From positions 3,658,001-3,722,000 of the forward strand of contig NZ_CP043318.1 of NCBI RefSeq assembly GCF_001984825.2: a stretch of 64,000 nucleotides of DNA. The letters run 5' to 3'. Origin of the DNA: Enterobacter chengduensis (GTDB taxonomy: Bacteria; Pseudomonadota; Gammaproteobacteria; Enterobacterales; Enterobacteriaceae). The position numbers and the translations under genes were made by a program. How positions within the stretch are numbered: position 1 is the stretch's first letter; the number at the start of each line of letters is the position of its first letter. Shown here one piece after another: positions 1 to 12,390 of the stretch. The notes beneath the pieces are model-generated. The model made no database searches, had not been told where the DNA came from, and was given only the letters and a program-made list of their open reading frames with translations.

Positions 1-1
1 G

Positions 2-805
2 CTGGACTGGACCATTCTCGCCTCCGCAGGCACCATCGGGGCGCTTTTCGGCACGCCCGTTGCCGCGGCGCTGATCTTTTCTCAGACGCTCAGCAGCAAC
101 AATGACGTCCCGCTGTGGGATAAACTCTTTGCGCCGCTGATGGCCGCAGCTGCCGGCGCGTTGACGACCAGCCTGTTTTTCCATCCTCATTTTTCACTCT
201 CGCTCCCCCACTACGGCCAAATGCAGATTGCGGATATTTTCAGCGGTGCCATCGTCGTCGCGATCGCCATCGCGCTGGGGATGGTGGCGGTATGGTGTCT
301 TCCGCGCCTGCACCGGCTGGTGCATAAACTCAAGCATCCGGTGCTGATTTTGGGGGCAGGCGGGTTGACCCTCGGTATTTTGGGGGCGATCGGCGGGACG
401 GTGACGCTGTTCAAAGGTCTGGACGAGATGCAGCAGCTGGCCTTCAGCCAGGTGTTTAGCGTTTCCGACTATCTGCTGTTTGCCGTGATTAAGCTGGCCG
501 CGCTGGTGGTGGCTGCAGCCTGCGGTTTCCGCGGTGGACGCATCTTCCCGGCGGTATTTGTCGGCGTGGCGCTGGGGCTGATGCTGCACGAGCATGTCGA
601 TGCCGTTCCGGCGGCGATTACCGTCTCCTGCTCGATTCTGGGGCTGGTGCTGGTGGTCACGCGCGACGCGTGGCTCAGCCTGTTTATGGCGGCGGTGGTG
701 GTGCCCGATTCCACACTGTTCCCGCTGCTCTGCATCGTAATGTTGCCCGCCTGGCTCCTGCTGGCGGGCAAACCGATGATGATGGCCTGGCGAAACGACA
801 AGTAA
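2..805 (+). CDS. yfeO: YfeO, chloride-channel-family ion transport protein (5' end cut by the window)
   Basis: The reading frame is open from base 2, so only the C-terminal part of about 267 residues is present. The protein is very hydrophobic, with several membrane segments rich in Ala, Val, Leu and Gly. It fits the C-terminal half of the ClC-type membrane protein YfeO (about 418 residues in E. coli); an in-frame segment with [11 protein letters not shown] just inside the window is typical of ClC helices. The first internal ATG at 140 is not the real start. The stop codon directly abuts the stop of the convergent ipdC gene, with no base between. Position before ypeC and mntH also matches E. 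coli yfeO. The transported ion is not established from sequence. Confidence 0.88.
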   Translation: MDWTILASAGTIGALFGTPVAAALIFSQTLSSNNDVPLWDKLFAPLMAAAAGALTTSLFFHPHFSLSLPHYGQMQIADIFSGAIVVAIAIALGMVAVWCLPRLHRLVHKLKHPVLILGAGGLTLGILGAIGGTVTLFKGLDEMQQLAFSQVFSVSDYLLFAVIKLAALVVAAACGFRGGRIFPAVFVGVALGLMLHEHVDAVPAAITVSCSILGLVLVVTRDAWLSLFMAAVVVPDSTLFPLLCIVMLPAWLLLAGKPMMMAWRNDK

Positions 806-2565
<1,760 letters not shown>

Positions 2566-2601
2566 AAAAAGGCTGCGCTATGCTGCTTTTTTTCACGCTA
2601 A

Positions 2602-2615
2602 TGTAAACGTATACA
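2602..2615. promoter_or_regulatory. Near-perfect palindrome in the ipdC / reductase divergent region
   Basis: The 14 bases TGTAAACGTATACA form an inverted repeat with a central CG and one mismatched pair. The shape resembles operators of LacI/GalR-family repressors. It lies 29 bases before the reductase start and could control that gene. No such regulator is encoded nearby, so the assignment is weak. Confidence 0.35.
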
Positions 2616-2643
2616 CTGAATTTTATCTTCAGCGCCAGAGGTC

Positions 2644-3648
2644 ATGAGAATGGGTTATCAGCCGGACAAAAATCGTTACGGGACAATGGAGTATCGCCGC
2701 TGCGGGCGAAGCGGGCTCAGGTTACCCGCTATCTCGCTTGGGCTGTGGCATAATTTTGGCGACACCACGCTTTTCGAAAACAGCCGTCAACTTTTACAGC
2801 GCGCGTTCGATCTGGGCATTACGCATTTCGACCTTGCCAACAACTATGGCCCGCCGCCGGGATCCGCCGAACGTAATTTCGGCCGGATTATGCAGGAGGA
2901 TTTCCTGCCCTGGCGCGATGAGCTGATCGTCTCTACCAAAGCGGGTTATACCATGTGGGAGGGTCCGTACGGCGACTGGGGGTCACGCAAATATCTGCTG
3001 GCAAGCCTCGATCAAAGCCTGAAGCGTATGGGGCTGGAGTACGTGGACATCTTCTATCATCACCGTCCAGACCCGCATACGCCGCTGCAGGAAACCATGA
3101 AAGCGCTTGACCATGTGGTGCGCCAGGGGAAAGCGCTGTACGTCGGGTTATCCAACTACCCTGCAGAGCTGGCTCGCCAGGCGATTGATATCCTTAACGA
3201 CCTCGGTACGCCGTGTCTGATCCACCAGCCGAAGTACTCCCTCTTTGAACGTGCGCCGGAAGCGGGGCTGCTGGAGGTGTTGCAGGAAAAAGGGGTGGGC
3301 TGCATTCCCTTCTCGCCGCTGGCCGGGGGGCAACTGACCAACCGCTATCTGAACGGCATTCCGGCAGACTCACGCGCGGCAAGCGGTAGTCAATTCCTTA
3401 ACCCTGACCAGATCACCGAAGAGAAACTGGAGAAGATAAGAAAGCTGAACGCCATGGCGGAAGCGCGCGGCCAGAAGCTGTCGCAGATGGCGCTGGCCTG
3501 GGTATTACGCCATGAGAACGTGACGTCGGTGCTGATTGGGGCAAGTAAAGCGGCACAGATTGATGACGCCGTGGGCATGCTGGAAAACCGCCATTTCTCT
3601 GCGGAAGAACTGACTCGTATAGAAGCGATTCTGGGCAGCTCAAAATAA
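2644..3648 (+). CDS. Aldo/keto reductase, YghZ/Gpr-like (L-glyceraldehyde 3-phosphate reductase family)
   Basis: A 334-residue NADPH-dependent aldo/keto reductase resembling E. coli YghZ (Gpr), which reduces L-glyceraldehyde 3-phosphate and methylglyoxal. The N-terminal region has the family stretch GLWHNFGD, the catalytic Asp/Tyr segment FDLANNYGPPPGSAE, and FYHHRPDP with the active-site His. The C-terminal cofactor-binding stretch TSVLIGASKAAQ is also present. It is diverged from YghZ in its C-terminal third, so it may be a paralogue with a different substrate. A second ATG at 2650 is an alternative start. It shares an intergenic region with ipdC, which makes a role in handling aldehydes such as indole-acetaldehyde conceivable but unproven. 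Confidence 0.8.
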   Translation: MRMGYQPDKNRYGTMEYRRCGRSGLRLPAISLGLWHNFGDTTLFENSRQLLQRAFDLGITHFDLANNYGPPPGSAERNFGRIMQEDFLPWRDELIVSTKAGYTMWEGPYGDWGSRKYLLASLDQSLKRMGLEYVDIFYHHRPDPHTPLQETMKALDHVVRQGKALYVGLSNYPAELARQAIDILNDLGTPCLIHQPKYSLFERAPEAGLLEVLQEKGVGCIPFSPLAGGQLTNRYLNGIPADSRAASGSQFLNPDQITEEKLEKIRKLNAMAEARGQKLSQMALAWVLRHENVTSVLIGASKAAQIDDAVGMLENRHFSAEELTRIEAILGSSK

Positions 3649-3775
3649 AAACACTTTTAGCAAAAAGTGCTCTCATCCAGGAATTCGGAGTTGAGGCGAT
3701 GATACGAGCCTTTACCAACTCGTAATATTGCGTTAACAGGCCCCACAAGGGCCCCGATCGTGAAGGAGAAAGAGT

Positions 3776-4132
3776 ATGTTCAGGTCACTGATTCTTGCAG
3801 CGGTATTACTGGCTTCATCAGCCCCGCTGATCGCCACTGCGGGCGAAATCACCCTGTTGCCATCAGTAAAATTACAAATTGGCGATCGTGACGACTACGG
3901 CAGATACTGGGACGGTGGCTACTGGCGCGACCGTGACTACTGGAACCGTCATTATGAATGGCGAGGTGACCGCTGGCGCAGGCACGATAATGGTCTGCAT
4001 CGCGGCTGGTATAAAAATAACGCTTATGAGCGCGGCTACCGTGAAGGCTGGAACGATCGTGACGACCGTCGCGGCTGGGATCGCGGCGGCAGAGGACGCG
4101 GTGGTCACGGCCACGGTCACGGACACCACTAA
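3776..4132 (+). CDS. ypeC: YpeC, DUF2502 small secreted protein
   Basis: A 118-residue protein with an N-terminal signal peptide (about residues 1-22, ending [10 protein letters not shown]), so probably periplasmic. The mature part begins with the conserved [16 protein letters not shown] segment, followed by repeated Asp/Arg/Tyr/Trp-rich units. It ends in a Gly/Arg tract and an alternating His-Gly tail (GHGHGHGHH). The family has no proven function. The His-rich tail suggests metal binding, and the gene is convergent with the manganese importer mntH across a shared terminator; that link is inference only. A strong AAGGAG ribosome site precedes the ATG. Confidence 0.88.
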   Translation: MFRSLILAAVLLASSAPLIATAGEITLLPSVKLQIGDRDDYGRYWDGGYWRDRDYWNRHYEWRGDRWRRHDNGLHRGWYKNNAYERGYREGWNDRDDRRGWDRGGRGRGGHGHGHGHH

Positions 4133-4135
4133 TGC

Positions 4136-4164
4136 AAAAAGGAGCCTCACGGCTCCTTTTTCTT

Positions 4165-4166
<2 letters not shown>
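4136..4166. terminator. Bidirectional terminator between ypeC and mntH
   Basis: GGAGCC-TCAC-GGCTCC hairpin with an A tract before and a T tract after, usable by both convergent genes. Confidence 0.88.
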
Positions 4167-5586
<1,420 letters not shown>

Positions 5587-5621
5587 TTAACTTTTCACTC
5601 ATTTACCTAACATAACAAAAA

Positions 5622-5637
5622 TGTATTGTGGATCACT
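5622..5637 (+). promoter_or_regulatory. Probable CRP site upstream of nupC
   Basis: TGTAT-N6-TCACT keeps seven of ten core bases of TGTGA-N6-TCACA. The E. coli nupC promoter is activated by cAMP-CRP and repressed by CytR, so a site here is expected. Confidence 0.55.
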
Positions 5638-5641
5638 ATTT

Positions 5642-5671
5642 TTGAGACTCGTCACAGGATGTAACTATAGT
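5642..5671 (+). promoter_or_regulatory. Probable sigma-70 promoter of nupC
   Basis: TTGAGA (5642-5647) and TATAGT (5666-5671) are separated by 18 bases, about 80 bases before the nupC start. The CRP site centre would then fall near -48. Confidence 0.55.
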
Positions 5672-5751
5672 GTGCCCTCGATCTCGTTTTCTTTTCTCTT
5701 GTTACATAGAATGTGCACGAAAATTAAACCTGCCTCATATTTGGAGCAAAT

Positions 5752-6939
5752 ATGGACCGCGTCCTTCATTTTGTCCTGGCACTTGTTGTCGTTACTGCAC
5801 TTGCATTGCTGGTCAGCACTGACCGCAAAAAAATTCGTATCCGTTATGTTGTCCAACTGCTGGTCATTGAAGTTTTACTTGCGTGGTTCTTCCTGAACTC
5901 CAACGTAGGCCTCGGCTTCGTGAAAGGCTTCTCCGAAATGTTCGAAAAACTGCTCGGATTCGCCAACGAAGGGACCAACTTTGTCTTCGGTAAAATGAAT
6001 GACGAAGGTCTGGCATTCTTCTTCCTGAAGGTTCTCTGCCCAATCGTCTTTATCTCCGCCCTGATCGGTATTCTGCAGCACATCCGCGTTTTGCCGTTCG
6101 TTATTCGTGGGATTGGCTTCCTGTTATCCAAAGTCAACGGCATGGGTAAGCTGGAATCCTTCAACGCCGTCAGTTCTCTGATCCTCGGTCAGTCTGAGAA
6201 CTTCATCGCGTATAAAGATATTCTCGGCAAAATGTCCCGTAACCGCATGTACACCATGGCGGCAACCGCAATGTCTACCGTTTCCATGTCTATCGTGGGC
6301 GCGTATATGACTATGCTGGAGCCAAAATATGTTGTTGCTGCGCTGGTTCTGAACATGTTCAGCACCTTTATCGTGCTGTCGCTGATCAACCCGTACCGCG
6401 TTGACGCCAGCGAAGAGAACATCCAGATGTCAAACCTGCATGAAGGCCAGAGCTTCTTCGAAATGCTGGGTGAATACATTCTGGCCGGTTTCAAGGTAGC
6501 GGTTATCGTTGCCGCCATGCTGATCGGCTTCATTGCGCTGATTTCTGCGCTGAACGCCCTGTTCGCCGCGGTGCTGGGTATCTCCTTCCAGGGCATTCTG
6601 GGCTACATCTTCTACCCGGTTGCATGGGTGATGGGCGTGCCGACTCACGAAGCGCTGCAGGTAGGAAGTATCATGGCAACCAAACTGGTTTCTAACGAAT
6701 TCGTTGCGATGATGGATCTGCAGAAAATTGCCAGCACGCTTTCTCCGCGCGCGGAAGGCATTCTGTCCGTGTTCCTGGTCTCCTTTGCGAACTTCTCGTC
6801 CATCGGGATTATCGCGGGTGCGATTAAAGGCCTGAACGAAGAACAGGGTAACGTGGTTTCTCGCTTTGGCCTGAAGCTGGTTTACGGCTCTACGCTGGTG
6901 AGCGTCCTGTCTGCTTCTATCGCGGCACTGGTTCTGTAA
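5752..6939 (+). CDS. nupC: Concentrative nucleoside transporter NupC
   Basis: A proton-driven importer of pyrimidine nucleosides and adenosine in the inner membrane. The 395-residue protein is highly hydrophobic and carries the family segments GQSENFIAY and [11 protein letters not shown]. It ends like E. coli NupC ([13 protein letters not shown]). Compared with the 400-residue E. coli protein it lacks about five residues around 272 ([12 protein letters not shown] here against a longer loop with GWFGYS), an in-frame difference in a loop between hydrophobic segments. It is transcribed alone, divergent from mntH, and ends at a strong terminator shared with pdeA. Confidence 0.96.
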   Translation: MDRVLHFVLALVVVTALALLVSTDRKKIRIRYVVQLLVIEVLLAWFFLNSNVGLGFVKGFSEMFEKLLGFANEGTNFVFGKMNDEGLAFFFLKVLCPIVFISALIGILQHIRVLPFVIRGIGFLLSKVNGMGKLESFNAVSSLILGQSENFIAYKDILGKMSRNRMYTMAATAMSTVSMSIVGAYMTMLEPKYVVAALVLNMFSTFIVLSLINPYRVDASEENIQMSNLHEGQSFFEMLGEYILAGFKVAVIVAAMLIGFIALISALNALFAAVLGISFQGILGYIFYPVAWVMGVPTHEALQVGSIMATKLVSNEFVAMMDLQKIASTLSPRAEGILSVFLVSFANFSSIGIIAGAIKGLNEEQGNVVSRFGLKLVYGSTLVSVLSASIAALVL

Positions 6940-6956
6940 CGTATACCGTTAAACAA

Positions 6957-6987
6957 AAACCGGGAGCGTGGCTCCCGGTTTTTTTAT
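6957..6987. terminator. Bidirectional terminator between nupC and pdeA
   Basis: Hairpin AACCGGGAGC-GTG-GCTCCCGGTT with a T tract on the plus strand and an A tract upstream. It overlaps the last codons of pdeA. Confidence 0.88.
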
Positions 6988-9173
6988 GCCCGTAATTCTT
7001 CCAGCGGTTTGGGTTTGCCTATCAGGTAGCCCTGCAGGTAATCCACGCCGAAGCGGAGCAGCATCTCCCGCTGGGCCGGTGTTTCTACATATTCCGCTAC
7101 GACGCACAGCGATTTCGTCTTCGCCAGATTACATATGGACTGCACGATCATCGCATCCATATCATCGGTACAAATATCTTTCACAAAGCAGCCGTCAATT
7201 TTAATGATGTCCGCCTGCAGACGTCTGAGACGCTCGTAGTTAGCGTAGCCAGTACCAAAATCATCAATAGCAATCCGGAAACCATAATCCCGCAGCTGCT
7301 GAATATTGTGGATGCTGCAGCCTGAATTTGAGAAAGCCTGCTCTTCGGTGATCTCAATCACGACGGCCTGAGGCGCCACGCCGTAGCGTTCAAACAGCGC
7401 GCAAATCTCGATCCCCACCTCTTTTTGCATTAGCGTGAGCGGCATCAGATTGACAGAGAAACGAGCGCCAGCCTGCGTTGCAGGATGGTCGCGCAGCCAC
7501 ACCAGTAATTTTTCCAGGACGCACATATCAAACCGGTGGCTGAGGTTGAACTGCGCTATCAGCGGAATAAAGCGGTCAGGAGTAATAATCTCTCCCTCGC
7601 TTTCCATTCGCGTCAGAATTTCGTAATACCCGCTCCCGTCCGCCTTCTGGATGGGTTGCGCGTATAAATGGAATTGCTCCGTCTCCAGGGCGTGCTTAAT
7701 CCGCGCCAGCATCAGAACACGCTCTGTCGTTTGTCCTGATGCCGCCTCAAGGCTATTCGTGAGCGCAAGCACGTTTTGCTCTCCGCAGGCCTGCTCTGCC
7801 AGCCAGCTCAGCTGCCCCAGCGTGTGGTGCAGCTTTTCGCCGTTTTCGACCATTCCCCAGGACGCGCCAAATTCAATATCCAGCCCGGTGTTGTTCCAGA
7901 AAATCTTACGGCTGTTCAGCCTGTCAACCATATGCTGAAGGCGCTCGGCGATGCCCGGGCCCAGTAATACCAGCACCAGCTCGCTACCCGGTAGCTGGAA
8001 GAGCGTCTCATCTTTCTGCAAAAGCGGCTGCAGCGACGTAGCAATCGTTCGTTTGCAATGGACCCGCATGAGGATGCCATAGTGGCGGCTCAAAAATTCC
8101 AGGTTATCCATACGCAGAATGCACACTTTGGCATCCGGATGAATCTCAAGATGATCCTCCAGCGCACGAATATTGGGCAAACCGGTCAGCGGATCGGTCA
8201 GCGCCCTGCCCTGCCAGCCCCGCTTCAGCCACTCGCTGCGCTGGTAAATCCGCGACATGTAAAGCAGGCAGATAGCAAAAGAGATCAGCACGGAGAGAAT
8301 AAAGGAGAGCGAATGGCCCGATTCCACCCCATTCAGGAAGTTATAGTTGTAGGTTAACAGCAGAAGCGCAGAAACCGCCCAAAGCAGCGAGATAAGCGCA
8401 TAGGTAAGTCGGCTTATTGCTAAGGTAAAAAGAATAAAAATCAGCGGCATTAAATAGCCCGCAATAACGGGAGATTCAAAAGGACCACATAAAATGGCGA
8501 GGACGAAGCCTAAAAGCATCAGCCAAACAGATATATACAATGAATTTTTGTGCGAAAAAATGGGCGTCACGCTTCGCCGCCAGAAGGTGATAGCGTAACG
8601 AGGATTAATTATCATTCTTAATGGGTAATAGAACATCATGGTAAAAATCAACGCTGCGCATATCAGGCTTTGTATATCCACAACGTTATAAATTACCGTG
8701 CCTTCGCCGAAAAAGGTTGAAATAGTCACCGGAAAATCAAACAAATAGCCTGCCATATACATCGACAGCTTAATACCTAATGGCACCATGAAACCGAGCC
8801 AGAATATACGAAGCCCGATGTGCCTGTTAGGGATGCTGTAGCGCCAGCGCTTGCCCAGCACGAGGCGTAGCAGCCCACACGCTGCGAACAACGCAAAGGT
8901 CTGACAAAACAGTAAAACTGAATATTGTAGCGGTGCTAAATTTACATAAAATAAATTAGTGACAGTAAAACCTAACAAAATGGGAAGAATTGCCCTGCGC
9001 CCAAATAGCAGAATTACCGCCAGCATCACGCTGAGGGGTAACCAGGCCAAATAAACGTCGTGACCATTCACAATTGCGCGGGGAGAGAGATAACGGGAGA
9101 CAGGTACCGCAATCAGGCAAAGTGCCAGGGCAATTATAAATATCTTTACATTATTGTACGTTTTTCTATTCAT
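6984..9173 (-). CDS. pdeA: Membrane c-di-GMP phosphodiesterase PdeA (YfeA): MASE1, degenerate GGDEF, EAL
   Basis: The 729-residue protein starts with about eight to ten membrane segments (residues 1-320, MASE1-type sensor). A GGDEF-like domain begins at ALTDPLTGLPNIR, and its signature is degenerate (PGSEL), so it should not make c-di-GMP. The C-terminal EAL domain has LYAQPI, EILTR in place of EALxR (catalytic Glu kept), TEEQAF and IDDFGTGYANYERL, which argues for phosphodiesterase activity lowering c-di-GMP. The frame extends to 9239; the start at 9173 gives exactly the E. coli YfeA length, though the ribosome site there is weak. It stands alone, convergent with nupC. Confidence 0.92.
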   Translation of the reverse strand: MNRKTYNNVKIFIIALALCLIAVPVSRYLSPRAIVNGHDVYLAWLPLSVMLAVILLFGRRAILPILLGFTVTNLFYVNLAPLQYSVLLFCQTFALFAACGLLRLVLGKRWRYSIPNRHIGLRIFWLGFMVPLGIKLSMYMAGYLFDFPVTISTFFGEGTVIYNVVDIQSLICAALIFTMMFYYPLRMIINPRYAITFWRRSVTPIFSHKNSLYISVWLMLLGFVLAILCGPFESPVIAGYLMPLIFILFTLAISRLTYALISLLWAVSALLLLTYNYNFLNGVESGHSLSFILSVLISFAICLLYMSRIYQRSEWLKRGWQGRALTDPLTGLPNIRALEDHLEIHPDAKVCILRMDNLEFLSRHYGILMRVHCKRTIATSLQPLLQKDETLFQLPGSELVLVLLGPGIAERLQHMVDRLNSRKIFWNNTGLDIEFGASWGMVENGEKLHHTLGQLSWLAEQACGEQNVLALTNSLEAASGQTTERVLMLARIKHALETEQFHLYAQPIQKADGSGYYEILTRMESEGEIITPDRFIPLIAQFNLSHRFDMCVLEKLLVWLRDHPATQAGARFSVNLMPLTLMQKEVGIEICALFERYGVAPQAVVIEITEEQAFSNSGCSIHNIQQLRDYGFRIAIDDFGTGYANYERLRRLQADIIKIDGCFVKDICTDDMDAMIVQSICNLAKTKSLCVVAEYVETPAQREMLLRFGVDYLQGYLIGKPKPLEELRA

Positions 9174-9350
9174 TAAGTTGATGTGTATATTATCCGCCCG
9201 AATCATTGACCGGATGGATAATAGGTTTATTAATTGCACGAATCAAGTTCAAGTCTATTTATAGACTGGTTTATTGATGTCGATTGAGGTGAGGTATGGA
9301 AATACCTTCTTTTTGATAACAAACTACCGGGACGGGTGTAACATACAGAT

Positions 9351-9383
9351 AAAAAAAACCCTCGTCTTTCGACAAGGGTTTAC
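9351..9383 (-). terminator. Terminator of the tRNA-Ala operon
   Basis: On the minus strand AACCCTTGTC-GAAA-GACGAGGGTT is followed by a run of T residues, just past the CCA end of the second tRNA-Ala. Confidence 0.88.
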
Positions 9384-9388
9384 AATTT

Positions 9389-9464
<76 letters not shown>

Positions 9465-9505
9465 ACATGTGTCTTTACTAACCGCACTCTGTTGGGTTCA
9501 GAGTT

Positions 9506-9581
<76 letters not shown>

Positions 9582-9610
9582 ATCGTAAAGCTGTCATGTT
9601 GACGGGCGGC

Positions 9611-9639
9611 ATAATATGAATTCCGCTGCGGAGTGTCAA
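9611..9639 (-). promoter_or_regulatory. Strong stringent-type promoter of the tRNA-Ala operon
   Basis: On the minus strand TTGACA and TATTAT are spaced by 17 bases and followed by GCCGCCC, a GC-rich discriminator typical of ppGpp/DksA-repressed stable RNA promoters. Confidence 0.85.
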
Positions 9640-9798
9640 CGGCAAAATCAATAACCGCCGTTCGATCGCCGAAAAATCATGCAAATGAATCACTTTGCGA
9701 GCCTGCTCGCAGTCAGGAGTTAAGCCTGTCACGTTTTCACGTAAAACGGTGCTATAAAATGAGCCGTTAATTAACCCCACTGATATTCAGGAAATTGC

Positions 9799-10161
9799 AT
9801 GATCAAGGAACGAATGACGCCGGAAGAGTTAGCCCTGCTCACTGGCTATAGCCGACAGACCATCAATAAATGGGTACGCAAAGAGGGTTGGATTACGTCA
9901 CCAAAGCCAGGTGTCCAGGGCGGGAAAGCGCGCCTGGTACATGTGAATGAAAAAGTCCGTGACTTTATTCGCAGCGCACGTCGCGCGAGCGAAACGTCCG
10001 AACTGCCGGAAGGCGCCAGCCATGACGGTTCGCTTCACACCCTACTCCTGACGCTGGCCAATGAAATGACGCCAGAAGAGCAGAAGCAGATGACATCGCT
10101 GTTGATGCGGGAAGGGATCACCGGATTATTGCAACGTTTAGGGATTCGCGATCAGAACTGA
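9799..10161 (+). CDS. yfeC: YfeC, DUF1323 putative DNA-binding protein
   Basis: A 120-residue protein with a helix-turn-helix at the N-terminus (residues 6-35, TPEELALLTGYSRQTINKWVRKE) and the family core GVQGGKARLVHVN. The C-terminal half (TPEEQKQMTSLLMREGI) is helical and may mediate assembly. It matches E. coli YfeC, whose targets I do not know. It lies one base before its paralogue yfeD and both appear co-transcribed. Confidence 0.9.
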   Translation: MIKERMTPEELALLTGYSRQTINKWVRKEGWITSPKPGVQGGKARLVHVNEKVRDFIRSARRASETSELPEGASHDGSLHTLLLTLANEMTPEEQKQMTSLLMREGITGLLQRLGIRDQN

Positions 10162-10162
10162 T

Positions 10163-10555
10163 ATGAAAAGATTACGGAGCAAAATGACCACGGAAGAGCT
10201 GGCGGAGAATTTGGGCGTTGCCAGACAAACGGTTAATCGCTGGATACGCCAGCAGGGGTGGAAAACGGAAGGACTCAACGGCGTGAAAGGCGGTCGTGCA
10301 CGGCTGATTCATGTCGACGCGCGGGTGAAGGAACATATTATGAGCCTCCCGGCGGTTCGCAACCGTCAGGCGGTTTACCATCTCGCCGAGGCCACGACGT
10401 CCTACAATGACCCCTCTTCAAATCTGTCTCAGGGCATTATTGAGACGCTGGAGAGTATGACTCCGTCAGAGCAGCAGCGCCTGGACACCTTATTGAAACG
10501 CGAAGGCATACGCGGTTTTCTTATGCGTCTGGGCATCGCGGAAGAAAAGGCGTAA
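10163..10555 (+). CDS. yfeD: YfeD, DUF1323 putative DNA-binding protein
   Basis: A 130-residue paralogue of YfeC with the same architecture: N-terminal helix-turn-helix (TTEELAENLGVARQTVNRWIRQQ), GVKGGRARLIHVD, a variable middle, and a C-terminal segment TPSEQQRLDTLLKREGI. ATG begins just after the yfeC stop, with the ribosome site inside yfeC, so translation is probably coupled. The tandem pair is conserved before gltX in enterobacteria. The function is unknown. Confidence 0.9.
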   Translation: MKRLRSKMTTEELAENLGVARQTVNRWIRQQGWKTEGLNGVKGGRARLIHVDARVKEHIMSLPAVRNRQAVYHLAEATTSYNDPSSNLSQGIIETLESMTPSEQQRLDTLLKREGIRGFLMRLGIAEEKA

Positions 10556-10586
10556 AAAAACGGCAGGTTACCCTGCCGTTTGCTTT
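10556..10586. terminator. Bidirectional terminator between yfeD and gltX
   Basis: Hairpin ACGGCAGG-TTAC-CCTGCCGT with an A tract before and T-rich sequence after, serving both convergent genes. Confidence 0.85.
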
Positions 10587-10599
10587 TTCCTGGACGTGA

Positions 10600-12015
10600 T
10601 TACTGCTGATTTTCACGTTCAGCGATAAAGTCCAGCGCCTTGTTGATGCGCGCCACGCTGCGTGATTTGCCAATGGCGTGAACCGTCACATCCAGCGCCG
10701 GAGACTGTCCTGCACCGGTTACCGCAACGCGAAGCGGCATACCGACTTTACCCATGCCGACTTCCAGTTCGTCTGCCGTCGCCTGAATGGTGTGGTGCAC
10801 ATTCTCGGCGGTCCACTCGGTGAGGGCGGCAAGCTTGTCACGCACCACTTCCAGCGGCTGACGCGCAACCGGGCGGAGGTGTTTCTTCGCGGCGTCAGCG
10901 TCGAACGCGTCAAACTCTTCATAGAAGTAGCGGCAGCTTTCGGCAATCTCTTTCAGCGTTTTGCAGCGCTCGCCGAGCAATTTCACCAGTTCCGCCAGCT
11001 CAGGGCCCGTGCGGGTATCAATATTTGCTTGCTCAATGTGCCACTGCAGGTACGTCGCCACATATTCTGGCGGCATGGTATTGATGTAGTGATGGTTCAG
11101 CCACTGCAGCTTGTCGGTGTTAAATGCGCTCGCGGATTTGCTGACAGAACTCAGAGAGAACAGTTCGATCATCTCTTCGCGGCTGAAGATCTCCTGGTCT
11201 CCGTGGGCCCAGCCCAGGCGCACCAGATAGTTCAGCAGCGCTTCCGGCAGATAGCCATCGTCGCGATACTGCATCACGCTTACCGCACCGTGACGCTTGG
11301 AGAGTTTTTTCCCGTCATCACCGTTGATCATGGAGACGTGTGCATAGACTGGCACAGGAGCGTTCAGCGCCTTCAGGATGTTGATCTGACGCGGCGTGTT
11401 GTTGATGTGGTCTTCACCACGAACAACGTGGGTAATCTCCATATCCCAGTCGTCAACCACCACGCAGAAGTTGTAGGTTGGGGAACCGTCGGTGCGACGG
11501 ATGATCAGATCGTCCAGCTCCTGGTTGCTGAATTCAATAGGGCCGCGGATCTGGTCGTCAAAGATCACCGAGCCCTCTTGCGGGTTAGCAAAACGCACGA
11601 CGCACGGCTCGTCAGCTGCATGTTCGCTATGGTCGTGGCGGCAGCGGCCGTCATAACGCGGTTTTTCACCGTTCGCCATCTGCGCTTCACGCAGCGCGTC
11701 CAGACGCTCTTTCGAGCAGTAGCATTTATACGCCGTGCCCGCGACCAGCATTTCATCAATGACCGCGTTATAGCGATCAAAGCGTTTGGTCTGGAAGTAA
11801 GGGCCTTCATCCCATTCCAGATTCAGCCAGTTCATCCCATCCATAATGGCTTCGATTGCTTCTGGGGTGGAGCGCTCGAGATCGGTGTCTTCAATACGCA
11901 GCACGAACTCACCTTTGTTATGGCGTGCGAAAAGCCAGGAATAAAGAGCGGTACGTGCACCACCGACGTGCAGATAGCCTGTCGGGCTCGGCGCGAAGCG
12001 AGTTTTGATTTTCAT
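10600..12015 (-). CDS. gltX: Glutamyl-tRNA synthetase
   Basis: Class I aminoacyl-tRNA synthetase of 471 residues that charges tRNA-Glu; essential and cytoplasmic. The HIGH-type motif is in [14 protein letters not shown] near the N-terminus and the KMSKS-type motif is KLSKRHG near residue 237. The Cys/His-containing zinc-binding insert (CYCSKERL and CRHDH) is present, and the C-terminal helical anticodon-binding domain is complete. An AAGG ribosome site precedes the ATG. It is divergent from the tRNA-Val/Lys operon, as in E. coli. Confidence 0.98.
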   Translation of the reverse strand: MKIKTRFAPSPTGYLHVGGARTALYSWLFARHNKGEFVLRIEDTDLERSTPEAIEAIMDGMNWLNLEWDEGPYFQTKRFDRYNAVIDEMLVAGTAYKCYCSKERLDALREAQMANGEKPRYDGRCRHDHSEHAADEPCVVRFANPQEGSVIFDDQIRGPIEFSNQELDDLIIRRTDGSPTYNFCVVVDDWDMEITHVVRGEDHINNTPRQINILKALNAPVPVYAHVSMINGDDGKKLSKRHGAVSVMQYRDDGYLPEALLNYLVRLGWAHGDQEIFSREEMIELFSLSSVSKSASAFNTDKLQWLNHHYINTMPPEYVATYLQWHIEQANIDTRTGPELAELVKLLGERCKTLKEIAESCRYFYEEFDAFDADAAKKHLRPVARQPLEVVRDKLAALTEWTAENVHHTIQATADELEVGMGKVGMPLRVAVTGAGQSPALDVTVHAIGKSRSVARINKALDFIAERENQQ

Positions 12016-12228
12016 GAAATGGCCTTACGTTATAAAGATGCCGGCAATCGGCAAATCCTGGGGAAAAAACGATGGGCAATATTCTATCACTGTGGGGGGA
12101 TTCCTCAATGTCGATCCCTTTATCATGGCCGAGTTTGCGATTTTTGTTTAGAAATCATGCTTCACAGCCCATTTCGCGATCGTTTTGTTTAATTTTACGA
12201 CGAACGAATAAAAACTTTAGAAAATGCG

Positions 12229-12256
12229 TTGACTCATTTTCAACTCTCCCTATAAT
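12229..12256 (+). promoter_or_regulatory. Promoter of the tRNA-Val/Lys operon
   Basis: TTGACT (12229-12234) and a consensus TATAAT (12251-12256) with 16-base spacing, followed by a GC-containing discriminator, 17 bases before the first tRNA-Val. Confidence 0.87.
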
Positions 12257-12273
12257 GCGACTCCACACAGCGG

Positions 12274-12349
12274 GGGTGATTAGCTCAGTTGGTAGAGCAT
12301 CTCCTTTACACGGAGGGGGTCGGCGGTTCGAGCCCGTCATCACCCACCA
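12274..12349 (+). tRNA. valU: tRNA-Val (anticodon TAC), first copy
   Basis: A 76-base cloverleaf starting GGGTGATTAGCTCAG and ending CACCCACCA, with TAC in the anticodon loop CTTTACACG. It differs from the next two copies by one acceptor-stem base pair (GGGTGAT against GGGCGAT, compensated at the 3' end). Confidence 0.97.
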
Positions 12350-12390
12350 TCTACTTCAGTAGACTCGCAGTGTAGATAAGAATTGAGATT

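Noticed and set aside
10678..12192. A 504-codon open frame on the plus strand
   Set aside because: Antisense to gltX; composition and lack of motifs mark it as a shadow.
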